NCBI GenBank assembly: GCA_031549865.1
Contig: JAVBPE010000021.1
Span: forward strand, 1 to 52,827
Direction of reading: 5' to 3'
DNA: 52,827 bases
Source of the DNA: JAVBPE01 sp031549865
Lineage (GTDB): Bacteria; Bacillota_I; Bacilli_A; Acholeplasmatales; Anaeroplasmataceae
Positions within the stretch are counted from its first letter, which is position 1. Every line of letters begins with the position of its first letter. The position numbers and the translations under genes are program-made. A model generated the notes under the pieces. That model was given only the letters and a program-made list of their open reading frames with translations. It made no database searches and was not told the origin of the DNA. Below, one piece after another: positions 34,734-42,946 of the stretch.

Positions 34734-34922
34734 TTATGCTCTAGCGATTTTGCCACTTTTTAAAGCACGTGCAGAAACTTTAACTTTCTTTACATTGCCA
34801 TTTTCATCTTTGATATGTACAGTTTGTAAATTTGCTTTCCAAGTACGACGTGTAGCGTTTAATGCGTGACTTCTACGATTACCTGTAACAGTAGTTTTTC
34901 CAGTAATATAACATTTAGCCAT
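34734..34922 (-). CDS. rpmB: Large ribosomal subunit protein bL28
   Basis: A 62-aa basic ribosomal protein of the 50S subunit. It starts MAKCYITGKTTVTGNRRSHAL, with the typical TKRTW-like region (ATRRTWKANLQ) and the end SARALKSGKIARA. It is the zinc-free short form, with only one Cys. AAGGAGG precedes the ATG on the minus strand. A sigma-A promoter lies upstream and two terminators lie downstream, so it forms a single-gene unit, divergent from fakA as in many Bacilli. Confidence 0.97.
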   Translation of the reverse strand: MAKCYITGKTTVTGNRRSHALNATRRTWKANLQTVHIKDENGNVKKVKVSARALKSGKIARA

Positions 34923-34968
34923 AGTCTTTACCTCCTTACAGTTATTAACTAATCATTCAGCATTAATT

Positions 34969-34997
34969 ATTTTACATTAAACTAAGGAAAAAAGCAA
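34969..34997 (-). promoter_or_regulatory. Promoter of rpmB
   Basis: On the minus strand, TTGCTT (plus 34992-34997), 17-base spacer, TAAAAT (plus 34969-34974) preceded by ATG. Confidence 0.65.
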
Positions 34998-35360
34998 GAC
35001 TTTTTTTCATATTATTGCAAAAAAAATAATTGAAATGAAAAAATAGTGGAAATGTTTTTAATTATGTAGTATTATATAAGGAGTTTGTATAAAACAAACA
35101 CATTTTTCTATTGTTTTTTCATGAAAACAACTGAAAATAAAAAAAAACATCTTCAAATTGTAAATTGTGTTTTACATTTTGAAAAGTTATGATATAATTA
35201 TTTGTGTCTTAGAAGAATAGAGTGATATTGACATTAAAGATAAAAAAATATAACAAAACTAATGAAATTAATTAAATTAAAATAAACATACACTATTTAT
35301 AGTTTGAAAAAATATAAAATAAACGAAATATAATCATATATATAATATTAGGAGGCTACC
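34998..35360 (+). promoter_or_regulatory. AT-rich intergenic region with fakA promoters
   Basis: This gap of over 350 bases contains no convincing gene. The best promoter is TTTACA (35171-35176), 16-base spacer, TATAAT (35193-35198), implying a leader of about 155 bases. A second candidate has a perfect TTGACA (35228-35233) and TATAAC (35249-35254) with a short 15-base spacer. A GTTTGT/ACAAAC hairpin lies around 35084-35100. In B. subtilis the yloU (Asp23-like) gene occupies this place; no trace of it was seen. Confidence 0.5.
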
Positions 35361-36998
35361 ATGGCTTTTACAAAAGTTGATGGGATGTTATTTAAAAAGA
35401 TGGTAATGAATGGTGCCATTAATTTAAAGAATCATCATCAAGAAATAGATGAATTAAACGTGTTCCCAGTACCAGACGGAGACACTGGAATAAATATGCA
35501 AATGACAGTTATGAGCGGTGTTCGCGAAATGAATAATTGCGAATCAAGTTCAATTGTTGAAATAGGTAAAGTATTATCAAGAGGTGCCTTAATGGGGGCG
35601 AGAGGAAACTCAGGAGTTATCCTTTCTCAATTCTTTAGAGGTATATACATTGGTCTTACAAATTTGAAAGATAATGAAATTAATGTAGAAGAATTTATTG
35701 ATTGTTTAGTATCAGGTTATCAAGTTGCGTATAAGGCAGTTATGGAACCAGTTGAAGGAACAATTTTAACTGTTGTTAGAGAAGCTGCAGAATATGTAAA
35801 TGCAAATAGAAATTCAATCGAAACAATTGAACAATTATTAGATATGTATTTAGCTCAAGCTAAAATTTCTTTGAAGAACACTCCAAATCTTTTAAAAGTT
35901 TTAAAAGATGCTGGTGTAGTAGATTCTGGTGGAGCTGGTTTTGTTAAAATCGTTGAAGGTATGGTTTTAGCAGTTGCTGGAGTTATGTTAGAATCTAATG
36001 ATGTTCAAAAAACAGAAGCAAAAGCACAAACAACAATTCTTGATGCCGATATTGAGTTTGGATATTGCACAGAATTTATTTTGGATTTAAATAAACCAGA
36101 AGAATTTATGGAATCGGATTTAAAAACTCCTTTAAGTTTATTAGGGGATTCTTTAGTTGTAGTTAGAGATGAAAATATCTGTAAGGTACACGTTCATACA
36201 AATAATCCAGGTAGAGTATTAAATATTGCTCAAAAATCTGGAGAATTTATGAATTTAAAAATTGAAAACATGAGATTACAACATTCTCAATTATTAGCAA
36301 AAGAACCTGCCAAAGAACGTAAATTGATTGGCTTAGTTTCAGTATGCTTTGGCGATGGTATATCTCAAACATTAAAAGACTTAGGTGTTGATTACATTAT
36401 TGAAGGTGGTCAAACAATGAACCCTTCAACAGAAGCATTTGTAAAAGCAATTAAAGAAGTTAATGCTGATAATGTAGTTATTATTCCAAATAATTCAAAC
36501 GTAATTATGTCTGCACAACAAGCAGCTAAATTATGTGACAATGTTAATGTTCAAGTTTTAAGAGCAAAAACAATAGCCCAAGGTTATGCCGCAATGGTTG
36601 CATACTCATCATTAGTAGTATTTAATCAAAATGCTAATATTGATGAAGTTGTAGAAGAAATGAAGACGGCTATATCTCATGTGAAATCTGGTGAAATCAC
36701 TTATTCAATAAGAGACACTGAATTAAATGGTATTAAAATTGAAACAGATGACTATATGGGAATTTTAGATGGTGATATTGTAGTATCTACTAAAGATAGA
36801 ATGGATGCTGCTCATGAACTTATTACAAAGAGTTTAGATGATGAAAGTGTTATTGTAACTATATTCTATGGTAATGATGTAACAGAAGATGAAGTAAGTG
36901 AATTAGAAGAATATTGTACTAATCTAAACGACGACATTGATGTTGAAATTGTAGCCGGAAAACAAGATATATATTCATATATTATTGCAATTGAATAA
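35361..36998 (+). CDS. fakA: Fatty acid kinase subunit A (DAK2/DhaL-DegV-linked kinase)
   Basis: A 545-aa kinase that phosphorylates fatty acids bound to a FakB (DegV) partner, feeding the PlsX/PlsY route. An N-terminal DhaL-type ATP domain (about 1-205) has VFPVPDGDTGINM, which binds the Mg-ATP, and LSRGALMGARGNSGVILSQ. A middle domain and the C-terminal FakB-contact region follow. AGGAGG precedes the ATG. It is located upstream of recG and plsX as in Bacilli; plsX uses the product. No fakB is in the window. Confidence 0.94.
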   Translation: MAFTKVDGMLFKKMVMNGAINLKNHHQEIDELNVFPVPDGDTGINMQMTVMSGVREMNNCESSSIVEIGKVLSRGALMGARGNSGVILSQFFRGIYIGLTNLKDNEINVEEFIDCLVSGYQVAYKAVMEPVEGTILTVVREAAEYVNANRNSIETIEQLLDMYLAQAKISLKNTPNLLKVLKDAGVVDSGGAGFVKIVEGMVLAVAGVMLESNDVQKTEAKAQTTILDADIEFGYCTEFILDLNKPEEFMESDLKTPLSLLGDSLVVVRDENICKVHVHTNNPGRVLNIAQKSGEFMNLKIENMRLQHSQLLAKEPAKERKLIGLVSVCFGDGISQTLKDLGVDYIIEGGQTMNPSTEAFVKAIKEVNADNVVIIPNNSNVIMSAQQAAKLCDNVNVQVLRAKTIAQGYAAMVAYSSLVVFNQNANIDEVVEEMKTAISHVKSGEITYSIRDTELNGIKIETDDYMGILDGDIVVSTKDRMDAAHELITKSLDDESVIVTIFYGNDVTEDEVSELEEYCTNLNDDIDVEIVAGKQDIYSYIIAIE

Positions 36999-37001
36999 TC
37001 T

Positions 37002-37029
37002 AATGGTTGGAACATTCCAACCATTTTTT
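37002..37029 (+). terminator. Intrinsic terminator between fakA and recG
   Basis: AATGGTTGGA (37002-37011) pairs with TCCAACCATT (37016-37025), ACAT loop, then four more T. It starts 4 bases after the fakA stop and ends 20 bases before recG, so it may only attenuate. Confidence 0.8.
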
Positions 37030-37048
37030 ATAAGATAGAGGTGATTTG

Positions 37049-39043
37049 ATGGACTTAAAAATGGTTAAGGGAATTGGTGAAAAAACACTTTTTCACTTAA
37101 ATGAAAATGACATCCATACGGTCAATGATCTAATCTCTAGACTTCCAAGAAAATATATTACTTATCAAATTGGGGATATAAATTTATTAGAAGATTCCAA
37201 GATTTGCATTAAAGCAACTGTATGTTCCAAAGTATTTTTGAAAAAAATAAATAAGAAGACAGAAGTTATTATTTTTTATATAATGCATGAAAATAAAAAA
37301 ATAAAGGCATTAGTTTTTGGACAATCATTTCTGCGCTTTAAATTAAAAGATGAGATGAATATTATAATATTTGGGACATATAAGGCCCAAAATAAAGAAA
37401 TTTTAGTTCAAAATATCTTTTTTGATGATTTTGAACTAAGAACCGATGTGATTTATGGCTTAAAAAATATAACTGATTTGACATTCAGTAGAATAGTTGC
37501 TAATGCTTTAATGAATGAAATTAATGTATTAGAAACGTTGCCAAATTCTTTGATTTTGAAATATAAACTGCTTAATATAAATGATTTTATTAGAATTTCT
37601 CATAACCCTAAAAATGTTTTTGATATAAATCAAGTTTATCGAAGAAAGAAATATGAAGAATATTTTAATTATTTAATGCAAATAGAAGCATTTAAATATT
37701 CCAAAAATTTAATTTCTAAAAATCCAAAAATAATAAATGAAAATGAAATAAATGACTTCATTTCAAATTTAGAATTTGATTTAACAACAGATCAATTGAT
37801 TGTTGTTAATGAAGTTATAAATGATTTAAAAAATACGAAGATAATGAATCGTTTAATTCAAGGAGATGTCTCTTGTGGAAAGACAATAGTATCTTTCATA
37901 AGTGCTTTAGCAGTAATAAATGCAGGATTTCAAGTGGCATTAATGGCTCCTACTGAAATACTTGCATCTCAGCATATGAAAAATGCTTTAAAATATTTTT
38001 CTAAATACAATTTTGTTATAGAGTTATTAACCTCAAATACAAAGAAACAAGATAGAGAAGAAATATATGATCGTATTTTACATGGAAGAGTAAATTTTAT
38101 AATAGGAACGCATTCACTCTTAGAAGATAAACTTTTATTTAGAAATTTAGGTTTAGTTATAATAGATGAACAGCAAAGATTTGGAGTAAATCAAAGAAAA
38201 AAATTAATTCAAAAGTGTAATAATGTTGATTCTTTATTTTTAAGTGCAACACCTATACCAAGAAGTTTAGGATTAACTGAATTTGGCGATTTAGATCTAT
38301 CATCAATTAAAACACTACCTCAAAATAGAAAAAAAACAAAAACAAATTTAATTTCGTTTGATGAAATAAAAGAAATGATGGAATTTATTTCCAAAAAAAT
38401 TGCGAATAACGAACAAATATACGTGGTTTGTCCGCTTATAGAAGAAAATGAAACGATGAATTATTTGGATTTAGATAGTTGCAAAGAATTATTTTCTGAT
38501 TATTTTTCAGATAATCAAATAGCAATATTACATGGAAAATTAAAAAATAATGAAAAAAACGCAATAATGAATGAATTTATTAATAAAGAAAAAGTGATTT
38601 TAATATCCACAACGGTTATTGAAGTTGGAGTGGATGTGAAAGATGCTTCTGTTATGATAATTTTTAATGCAGAAGCCTTTGGACTAAGTCAAATTCATCA
38701 ACTGCGTGGGCGAGTTGGTAGAGGCAATATGGAAGGATATTGTTTTTTAGTGTCTAATGTAAAAGATAATGAAAGATTAAAAATATTAGTACAATGTGAT
38801 GATGGTTTTACTCTTTCAAATGAAGATTTAAAACTAAGAGGACCTGGAGATTTTTTTGGAACAGAACAAAGTGGATATAAAGAAGGCTTTGATTTAAATT
38901 CAAGTTGGGATATGAAAATATATGAATGTGCAAAAAATGATTGTGTTGAATTGTTTGAAAAATACAAAAACAAAGAGAATTTAATTGAAGATGAACTCAA
39001 AATAATAAAAAAATATAATATTGAAAACAATAAAATTAACTAG
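37049..39043 (+). CDS. recG: ATP-dependent DNA helicase RecG
   Basis: A branch-migration helicase that rescues stalled forks and processes Holliday junctions, 664 aa. An N-terminal wedge/OB domain is followed by Walker A GDVSCGKT (GDVGSGKT in most relatives), the DExx box IIDEQQRFGV, motif III LSATPIPRS, and the C-terminal helicase lobe with STTVIEVGVDV and the QLRGRVGRG motif. ATG 37049 is preceded by GAGGTGAT; the TTG one codon earlier is less likely. Length is near the usual 680 aa. Confidence 0.96.
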   Translation: MDLKMVKGIGEKTLFHLNENDIHTVNDLISRLPRKYITYQIGDINLLEDSKICIKATVCSKVFLKKINKKTEVIIFYIMHENKKIKALVFGQSFLRFKLKDEMNIIIFGTYKAQNKEILVQNIFFDDFELRTDVIYGLKNITDLTFSRIVANALMNEINVLETLPNSLILKYKLLNINDFIRISHNPKNVFDINQVYRRKKYEEYFNYLMQIEAFKYSKNLISKNPKIINENEINDFISNLEFDLTTDQLIVVNEVINDLKNTKIMNRLIQGDVSCGKTIVSFISALAVINAGFQVALMAPTEILASQHMKNALKYFSKYNFVIELLTSNTKKQDREEIYDRILHGRVNFIIGTHSLLEDKLLFRNLGLVIIDEQQRFGVNQRKKLIQKCNNVDSLFLSATPIPRSLGLTEFGDLDLSSIKTLPQNRKKTKTNLISFDEIKEMMEFISKKIANNEQIYVVCPLIEENETMNYLDLDSCKELFSDYFSDNQIAILHGKLKNNEKNAIMNEFINKEKVILISTTVIEVGVDVKDASVMIIFNAEAFGLSQIHQLRGRVGRGNMEGYCFLVSNVKDNERLKILVQCDDGFTLSNEDLKLRGPGDFFGTEQSGYKEGFDLNSSWDMKIYECAKNDCVELFEKYKNKENLIEDELKIIKKYNIENNKIN

Positions 39044-39044
39044 T

Positions 39045-39062
39045 CATTTATTATAATAAATG
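39045..39062. repeat. 18-bp perfect palindrome upstream of plsX
   Basis: CATTTATTATAATAAATG is fully self-complementary and contains TATAAT (39052-39057). It lies between recG and plsX, 34 bases before the plsX start. It may be an operator over a promoter, though no good -35 accompanies it. Confidence 0.55.
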
Positions 39063-39095
39063 GTAAAATAAAACAAGCAAAGGATGGTAAGTGAA

Positions 39096-40100
39096 ATGAT
39101 TAAAATTGCGATAGATGCTCTTGGTGGAGATAACGGTGTTGATACAACTGTTAAAGGTTCAATGCTGGCAATACAAGAGTTTAAAGATATAGAAATAATT
39201 TTATATGGTGACATTGATAAAATAAATCCATTATTAACAAATAAAGAAAGAATTAGTATTGTTGACACAAAAGTTCAAGTTAGCATGGGTGAAAAAGATC
39301 CAGTTAAAGCTATAAGAACTTTAAAAGATTCATCTTTAGTTATGGCTTTAAAAGCTGGTAAAGATAAAGAAGTTGATGCAGTAGTAACTGCTGGCCCAAC
39401 TCAATGTGTTGTCGTAGGAGCGCATTTAATTGTGAAGAAATTGCCACAGATGAGTAGAATAGCTTTATGTCCTATAATGCCTAATTTTGATGGTAATCCG
39501 CGTTTATTATTAGATGTGGGAGCTAATGTTGAATTAAGACCAGAACATATTAATGAATTGGCATTATTTGCTTCTATTACAGCTGAATGCGCCCTTAATA
39601 TAAAAAATCCTAAAGTAGGACTTTTGAATATAGGTTCAGAACCTGGTAAGGGTCGTGAAGTAGATAAAGAAACGTTTATTTTATTAAGTCAAAATAAAAA
39701 CATTAATTTTTACGGAAATGTTGAGACTTTTGATATTGTAGATTCACCAGTTGATGTAATGATTACCGATGGATTTAGTGGAAATATGGTTATGAAAACG
39801 ATGGAAGGCACTGGAAAAACAATGGCTAAAATGCTTAAACAAGAAATTAAGTCTTCTTTGGGTGGTAAAATTGGCTATTTATTTATGAGAAAGAATTTGG
39901 CAAGATTTGCGAAGAGAATGGATTCAAAAGAAGTTGGTGGAGCCATGATTTTAGGTATTGGAACACCAGTTGTGAAAGCCCACGGGAATAGTAATGATTA
40001 TGCTTTTAAGAATGCTATTAAACAAGTTAGAAATATGGTTAGTAATGATTTAATAAATAAAGTTACTGCCTTACTTCCAAGCACAGAAGATAAAGAGTGA
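39096..40100 (+). CDS. plsX: Phosphate acyltransferase PlsX
   Basis: Makes acyl-phosphate from acyl-ACP, the first step of the PlsX/PlsY route to phosphatidic acid. The 334-aa protein begins MIKIAIDALGGDNG, the family N-terminus. GSEPGKGREVDKE and DGFSGNMVMKTMEG are diagnostic. ATG 39096 is chosen over 39084 because it gives the standard start; AAAGGA lies at 39079-39084. FapR, the usual regulator encoded before plsX in Bacillus, is absent, as are fabD and fabG. RNase III follows 4 bases after the stop. Confidence 0.95.
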   Translation: MIKIAIDALGGDNGVDTTVKGSMLAIQEFKDIEIILYGDIDKINPLLTNKERISIVDTKVQVSMGEKDPVKAIRTLKDSSLVMALKAGKDKEVDAVVTAGPTQCVVVGAHLIVKKLPQMSRIALCPIMPNFDGNPRLLLDVGANVELRPEHINELALFASITAECALNIKNPKVGLLNIGSEPGKGREVDKETFILLSQNKNINFYGNVETFDIVDSPVDVMITDGFSGNMVMKTMEGTGKTMAKMLKQEIKSSLGGKIGYLFMRKNLARFAKRMDSKEVGGAMILGIGTPVVKAHGNSNDYAFKNAIKQVRNMVSNDLINKVTALLPSTEDKE

Positions 40101-40104
40101 AAAT

Positions 40105-40779
40105 ATGAGTGAGATTAAAGACTTAATTGAAAAATTAAATATTTCTGTTCAAAATGAAGAAAATTTTAGATTAGCTTTAACTCATTCTTCATATTCAAAT
40201 GAACATCAAAATAATCTAAATAACGAAAGATTAGAGTTTTTAGGAGATGCTGCTTTAGAGTTATGCATGTCTAAATATTTATATAATACAGATAGTAGTA
40301 ATGAAGGAATTCTTACAAAAAATAGAGCTAAAACTGTATGTGAAGAAGCCTTAAATATATATGCTTCAAAAATACAACTTAATAAGTTTTTATTATTAGG
40401 AAATGGTGAGGAATTAACAAACGGTCGCAATCGTCCAGCAATTATTGCTGATGCTTTTGAAGCAATTTTAGGCGCAATATTTATAGATCAAGGATTCGAT
40501 TACTTATATGACGTATTTATGCGAATTGTTGTTCCTTATATTCCCTTGGCACTTAATGCATTAACAGATTATAAATCAATATTGCAAGAAAGAATTCAAG
40601 GTGGGGATAAAAGGGCACTTACATATAAGATTATTTTAGAAGAAGGTCCATCTCATAACAAAACCTTTAAATCTGCTGTTTATTTAGATCAAATTCTTAT
40701 GGGAGTGGGAAAAGGAAGTACAAAAAAAGAATCAGAACAACAAGCTGCAAAGGAAGCCTTATCAAAGCAAGCAAAATAA
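40105..40779 (+). CDS. rnc: Ribonuclease III
   Basis: A double-strand-specific endoribonuclease that matures rRNA and some mRNAs. The signature NERLEFLGDAALEL (residues about 34-47) and DAFEAILGAIFIDQG supply the catalytic Asp/Glu residues. A dsRNA-binding domain (about 155-222) follows, from DYKSILQERIQ to STKKESEQQAAKEAL. The 224-aa length is normal. AGAGTGA within the plsX end serves as ribosome binding site. The order plsX-rnc without fab genes suggests deletion of the genes between. Confidence 0.96.
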   Translation: MSEIKDLIEKLNISVQNEENFRLALTHSSYSNEHQNNLNNERLEFLGDAALELCMSKYLYNTDSSNEGILTKNRAKTVCEEALNIYASKIQLNKFLLLGNGEELTNGRNRPAIIADAFEAILGAIFIDQGFDYLYDVFMRIVVPYIPLALNALTDYKSILQERIQGGDKRALTYKIILEEGPSHNKTFKSAVYLDQILMGVGKGSTKKESEQQAAKEALSKQAK

Positions 40780-40810
40780 ATATTTGGGCATATACTAAAA
40801 TGGTGATATA

Positions 40811-41422
40811 ATGAAAATTGCTATTTTAGGTATAAATGGAAGAATGGGAAGTAGAATTTATCAAGTTCTAGTTAATAAATATGATGTAGTTGGAATAACT
40901 ATAGAAGATAATTTTAAAGAAAAAATAACTGATGTAGAATTATTAATTGATTTTTCTTCTAAAACATCATTTGAAAAATTGAAAGTAGCGTTAGAAAATA
41001 AAATAGATATAATCTCTGGAACAACAGGTTTTTTAATTGAAGAAATTAACGAACTAAGAGAAATTGCTAAAAGAAATAAATGCTATTTTTATTCAAGTTT
41101 TAATTTTGCAAAAGGAATTACGTCCTTAGATAAATTATTAACATATATAAAAAAGGATTATCAAAATATTGAGATAATTGAAAGTCATAATAAGACAAAA
41201 CTTGATAAACCCTCAGGAACTAGTATTTTAATCGCTGATAAGTTATCCTTAAGTAAAGATAGTATTCAAAGCTTAAGAATGATTGATAAAACAGCTAAGC
41301 ATGAAATAATATGTTCAACTGAATATGAGCGTTTAACTATCGTTCATGAAGTATTTAATAAAGAAGCATTTGTAGAAGGTTTTTTAGAAATTTTCAATAA
41401 ATATATAAGTAAAAGGAAGTGA
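40811..41422 (+). CDS. dapB: 4-hydroxy-tetrahydrodipicolinate reductase (short form)
   Basis: A reductase of the lysine/diaminopimelate pathway, needed for peptidoglycan precursors and, in spores, for dipicolinate's parent intermediate. The NAD(P) motif is GINGRMG (7-13), SGTTGF follows, and the catalytic ESHNKTKLDKPSGTS matches the EMHHxxKxDAPSGTA consensus with Asn for one His. The length is 203 aa, clearly below the usual 240-270 but close to short forms such as that of Thermotoga. GGTGAT precedes the ATG. No other dap gene is nearby. Confidence 0.9.
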   Translation: MKIAILGINGRMGSRIYQVLVNKYDVVGITIEDNFKEKITDVELLIDFSSKTSFEKLKVALENKIDIISGTTGFLIEEINELREIAKRNKCYFYSSFNFAKGITSLDKLLTYIKKDYQNIEIIESHNKTKLDKPSGTSILIADKLSLSKDSIQSLRMIDKTAKHEIICSTEYERLTIVHEVFNKEAFVEGFLEIFNKYISKRK

Positions 41423-41426
41423 AGCA

Positions 41427-42011
41427 ATGTTAGAAAAATTATATGAACTAGGATATTTTAATTATCAAAAATTTTTGCTAGATAATCAAGTTAAATTAGG
41501 AATAAAGTCAAATGATATAATAATATTTACAAAGGTCTTAGATAATTATCCAAAAACAAAGAAAATTAAGATAAGTGAAATTAAAAGTCAAACTGGATTA
41601 TCATTAAACGACATTGAGAAATCACTTGCAAAACTTATGGAATTGGATTTTTATGAAATTTATATAAAGTATAATGAGGGAATTGGTGAAGAATGTATAA
41701 AAGTAACTCCATTCTTTCAAAAAATAAGCGAACTATTTACTGAAAAACCAACTGAAATAAAAGAATTAATAAAAACAGATAACGAAGTTAATAATCATGA
41801 AGTATATGCAATTATTGAGTTACTTCAAAGTAAGCTTAATCGCATTTTAACTTCATTAGAACTTGAAAAAGTTTCCGTTTTAAGTGATGAAGGTGTCACA
41901 TATCAAGATGTATTAAAAGCTATTAATTCATTAAATAAAAAAGCCAAAGTGATTAGTCTTAAAAATATTGATATCGAACTTGCAAGTATATTCAAACAAA
42001 AATATGACTAA
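41427..42011 (+). CDS. dnaD: DnaD-family replication initiation protein
   Basis: Part of the primosome in low-GC Gram-positives, helping DnaA and the helicase loader at the origin. The 194-aa protein has an N-terminal winged helix (residues about 5-95, with LDNYPKTKKIKISEIKSQTGLS). A DnaD C-terminal domain (about 118-190) has NHEVYAIIELLQSKLNRILTSLE and SVLSDEGVTYQDVLKAI. It is shorter than B. subtilis DnaD, which has 232 aa. The pairing with nth, 8-base overlap, matches B. subtilis dnaD-nth and supports the call. Confidence 0.85.
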   Translation: MLEKLYELGYFNYQKFLLDNQVKLGIKSNDIIIFTKVLDNYPKTKKIKISEIKSQTGLSLNDIEKSLAKLMELDFYEIYIKYNEGIGEECIKVTPFFQKISELFTEKPTEIKELIKTDNEVNNHEVYAIIELLQSKLNRILTSLELEKVSVLSDEGVTYQDVLKAINSLNKKAKVISLKNIDIELASIFKQKYD

Positions 42012-42642
42012 AGAGATAGCCTATGAAATCATTGATGAACTTAATAAATTAATACCAAATCCAAAATGTGAGTTAGAATATAATGAAAATATATTCTTCC
42101 TTATCTGTGCAGTTATGCTTAGTGCTCAAACAACAGATGCAAGTGTAAATAAAGTAACAAAAGAATTATTTTTGAAATATGATACCCCATATAAAATGGC
42201 AAATGCGCCATTTGAAGATATAAAAAGAATAATAAATCCAATTGGCTTATCGAATAATAAAGCAAAAAATTTAATAAACTTAAGTAAAAGTTTAATTGAT
42301 AATTATAATGGAATTGTTCCAAATAAACATAGCGATTTAATGAAGTTAAATGGAGTAGGTAGAAAAACGGCTAATGTAGTTTTAGCTGAAGGTTTTAAAA
42401 TTCCTGCATTTGCAGTTGATACTCATTTAATTAGATTTGCAAATAGACTTAATTTTGTGAAAAATGAAATGAATCCAAGTATAATAGAAAATGAATATAA
42501 AAAAGTCATTAAAGAAGAAGATTGGATTAGAATTCATCACTTATTTTTATTATTTGGAAGATATTATTGTACGGCTAAAAATCCCAAATGCAATGAATGT
42601 TTAATAAAAAAATATTGTACTCATAATTCGACACGATTATGA
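42004..42642 (+). CDS. nth: Endonuclease III
   Basis: A DNA glycosylase/AP lyase for oxidised pyrimidines, 212 aa. The helix-hairpin-helix LNGVGRKTANVVL carries the catalytic K121, and D139 lies in AFAVDTH. The iron-sulphur cluster ligands near the C-terminus have the C-x6-C-x2-C-x5-C spacing (YYCTAKNPKCNECLIKKYC). ATG 42004 overlaps dnaD by 8 bases and gives the normal length; the upstream start at 41968 would add 12 residues of dnaD overlap. Confidence 0.95.
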   Translation: MTKEIAYEIIDELNKLIPNPKCELEYNENIFFLICAVMLSAQTTDASVNKVTKELFLKYDTPYKMANAPFEDIKRIINPIGLSNNKAKNLINLSKSLIDNYNGIVPNKHSDLMKLNGVGRKTANVVLAEGFKIPAFAVDTHLIRFANRLNFVKNEMNPSIIENEYKKVIKEEDWIRIHHLFLLFGRYYCTAKNPKCNECLIKKYCTHNSTRL

Positions 42643-42650
42643 GTTTTTTT
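42619..42650 (+). terminator. Terminator overlapping the nth stop codon
   Basis: ACTCATAAT (42619-42627) pairs with ATTATGAGT (42636-42644), 8-base loop, T run to 42650. The nth TGA lies within the 3' arm. Confidence 0.85.
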
Positions 42651-42675
42651 ATTATATACTAATTTTGGTGATAGA

Positions 42676-42855
42676 GTGAAAGTAAAGTGCTTTGATTTTG
42701 AACATGAAACAGATTTGGAAAATGCTATAAATAAATTTATTACTTCGGAAATAGAAATAATATCTATAAATTATCAAGCCTCACATTTTTCTTTAGAGCA
42801 TGAACAAATATATTCATTTTCTGTTTTAATTCTTTATAATAATAAGACGGTTTGA
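42676..42855 (+). CDS. Cse60-like small sporulation protein
   Basis: A 59-aa ORF starting with GTG, with GGTGAT 5 bases upstream. The sequence begins MKVKCFDFEHETDLENAIN and has EQIYSFSVLILY near the end. That is the pattern I know from the Spore_Cse60 family (K-V-F-D-x-E-x-E-x-D-L-E-x-x-x-N-x-F ... Q-I-Y-x-F-S-A-L-I-I-Y). B. subtilis Cse60 is made in the mother cell under sigma-E. It lies alone between the terminators of nth and of itself. The match is by eye. Confidence 0.75.
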   Translation: MKVKCFDFEHETDLENAINKFITSEIEIISINYQASHFSLEHEQIYSFSVLILYNNKTV

Positions 42856-42872
42856 AAAAATCTTTTTTTGAG

Positions 42873-42898
42873 AAAATGCTTTAATGGCGTTTTTTTTT
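42873..42898 (+). terminator. Probable terminator of the Cse60-like gene
   Basis: AAAATGC (42873-42879) pairs with GCGTTTT (42887-42893), one G-T wobble, followed by a T run. Confidence 0.55.
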
Positions 42899-42907
42899 AT
42901 GCTTTTA

Positions 42908-42933
42908 TTTTAGAATGTAATTAAATTCTAAAA
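42908..42933. repeat. 9-bp inverted repeat before the XRE/TPR regulator
   Basis: TTTTAGAAT (42908-42916) and ATTCTAAAA (42925-42933) are separated by 8 bases and end just before the AAAGGAG of the regulator gene. It may be an autoregulatory operator or an RNA hairpin. No convincing -35/-10 pair was found around it. Confidence 0.55.
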
Positions 42934-42946
42934 AAAGGAGATAATT

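Noticed and set aside
35085..35192. Short TTG-initiated ORF of about 35 codons after an AAGGAG in the fakA upstream region
   Set aside because: The ribosome site is almost touching the start, codon content is poor, and it overlaps the promoter candidates.
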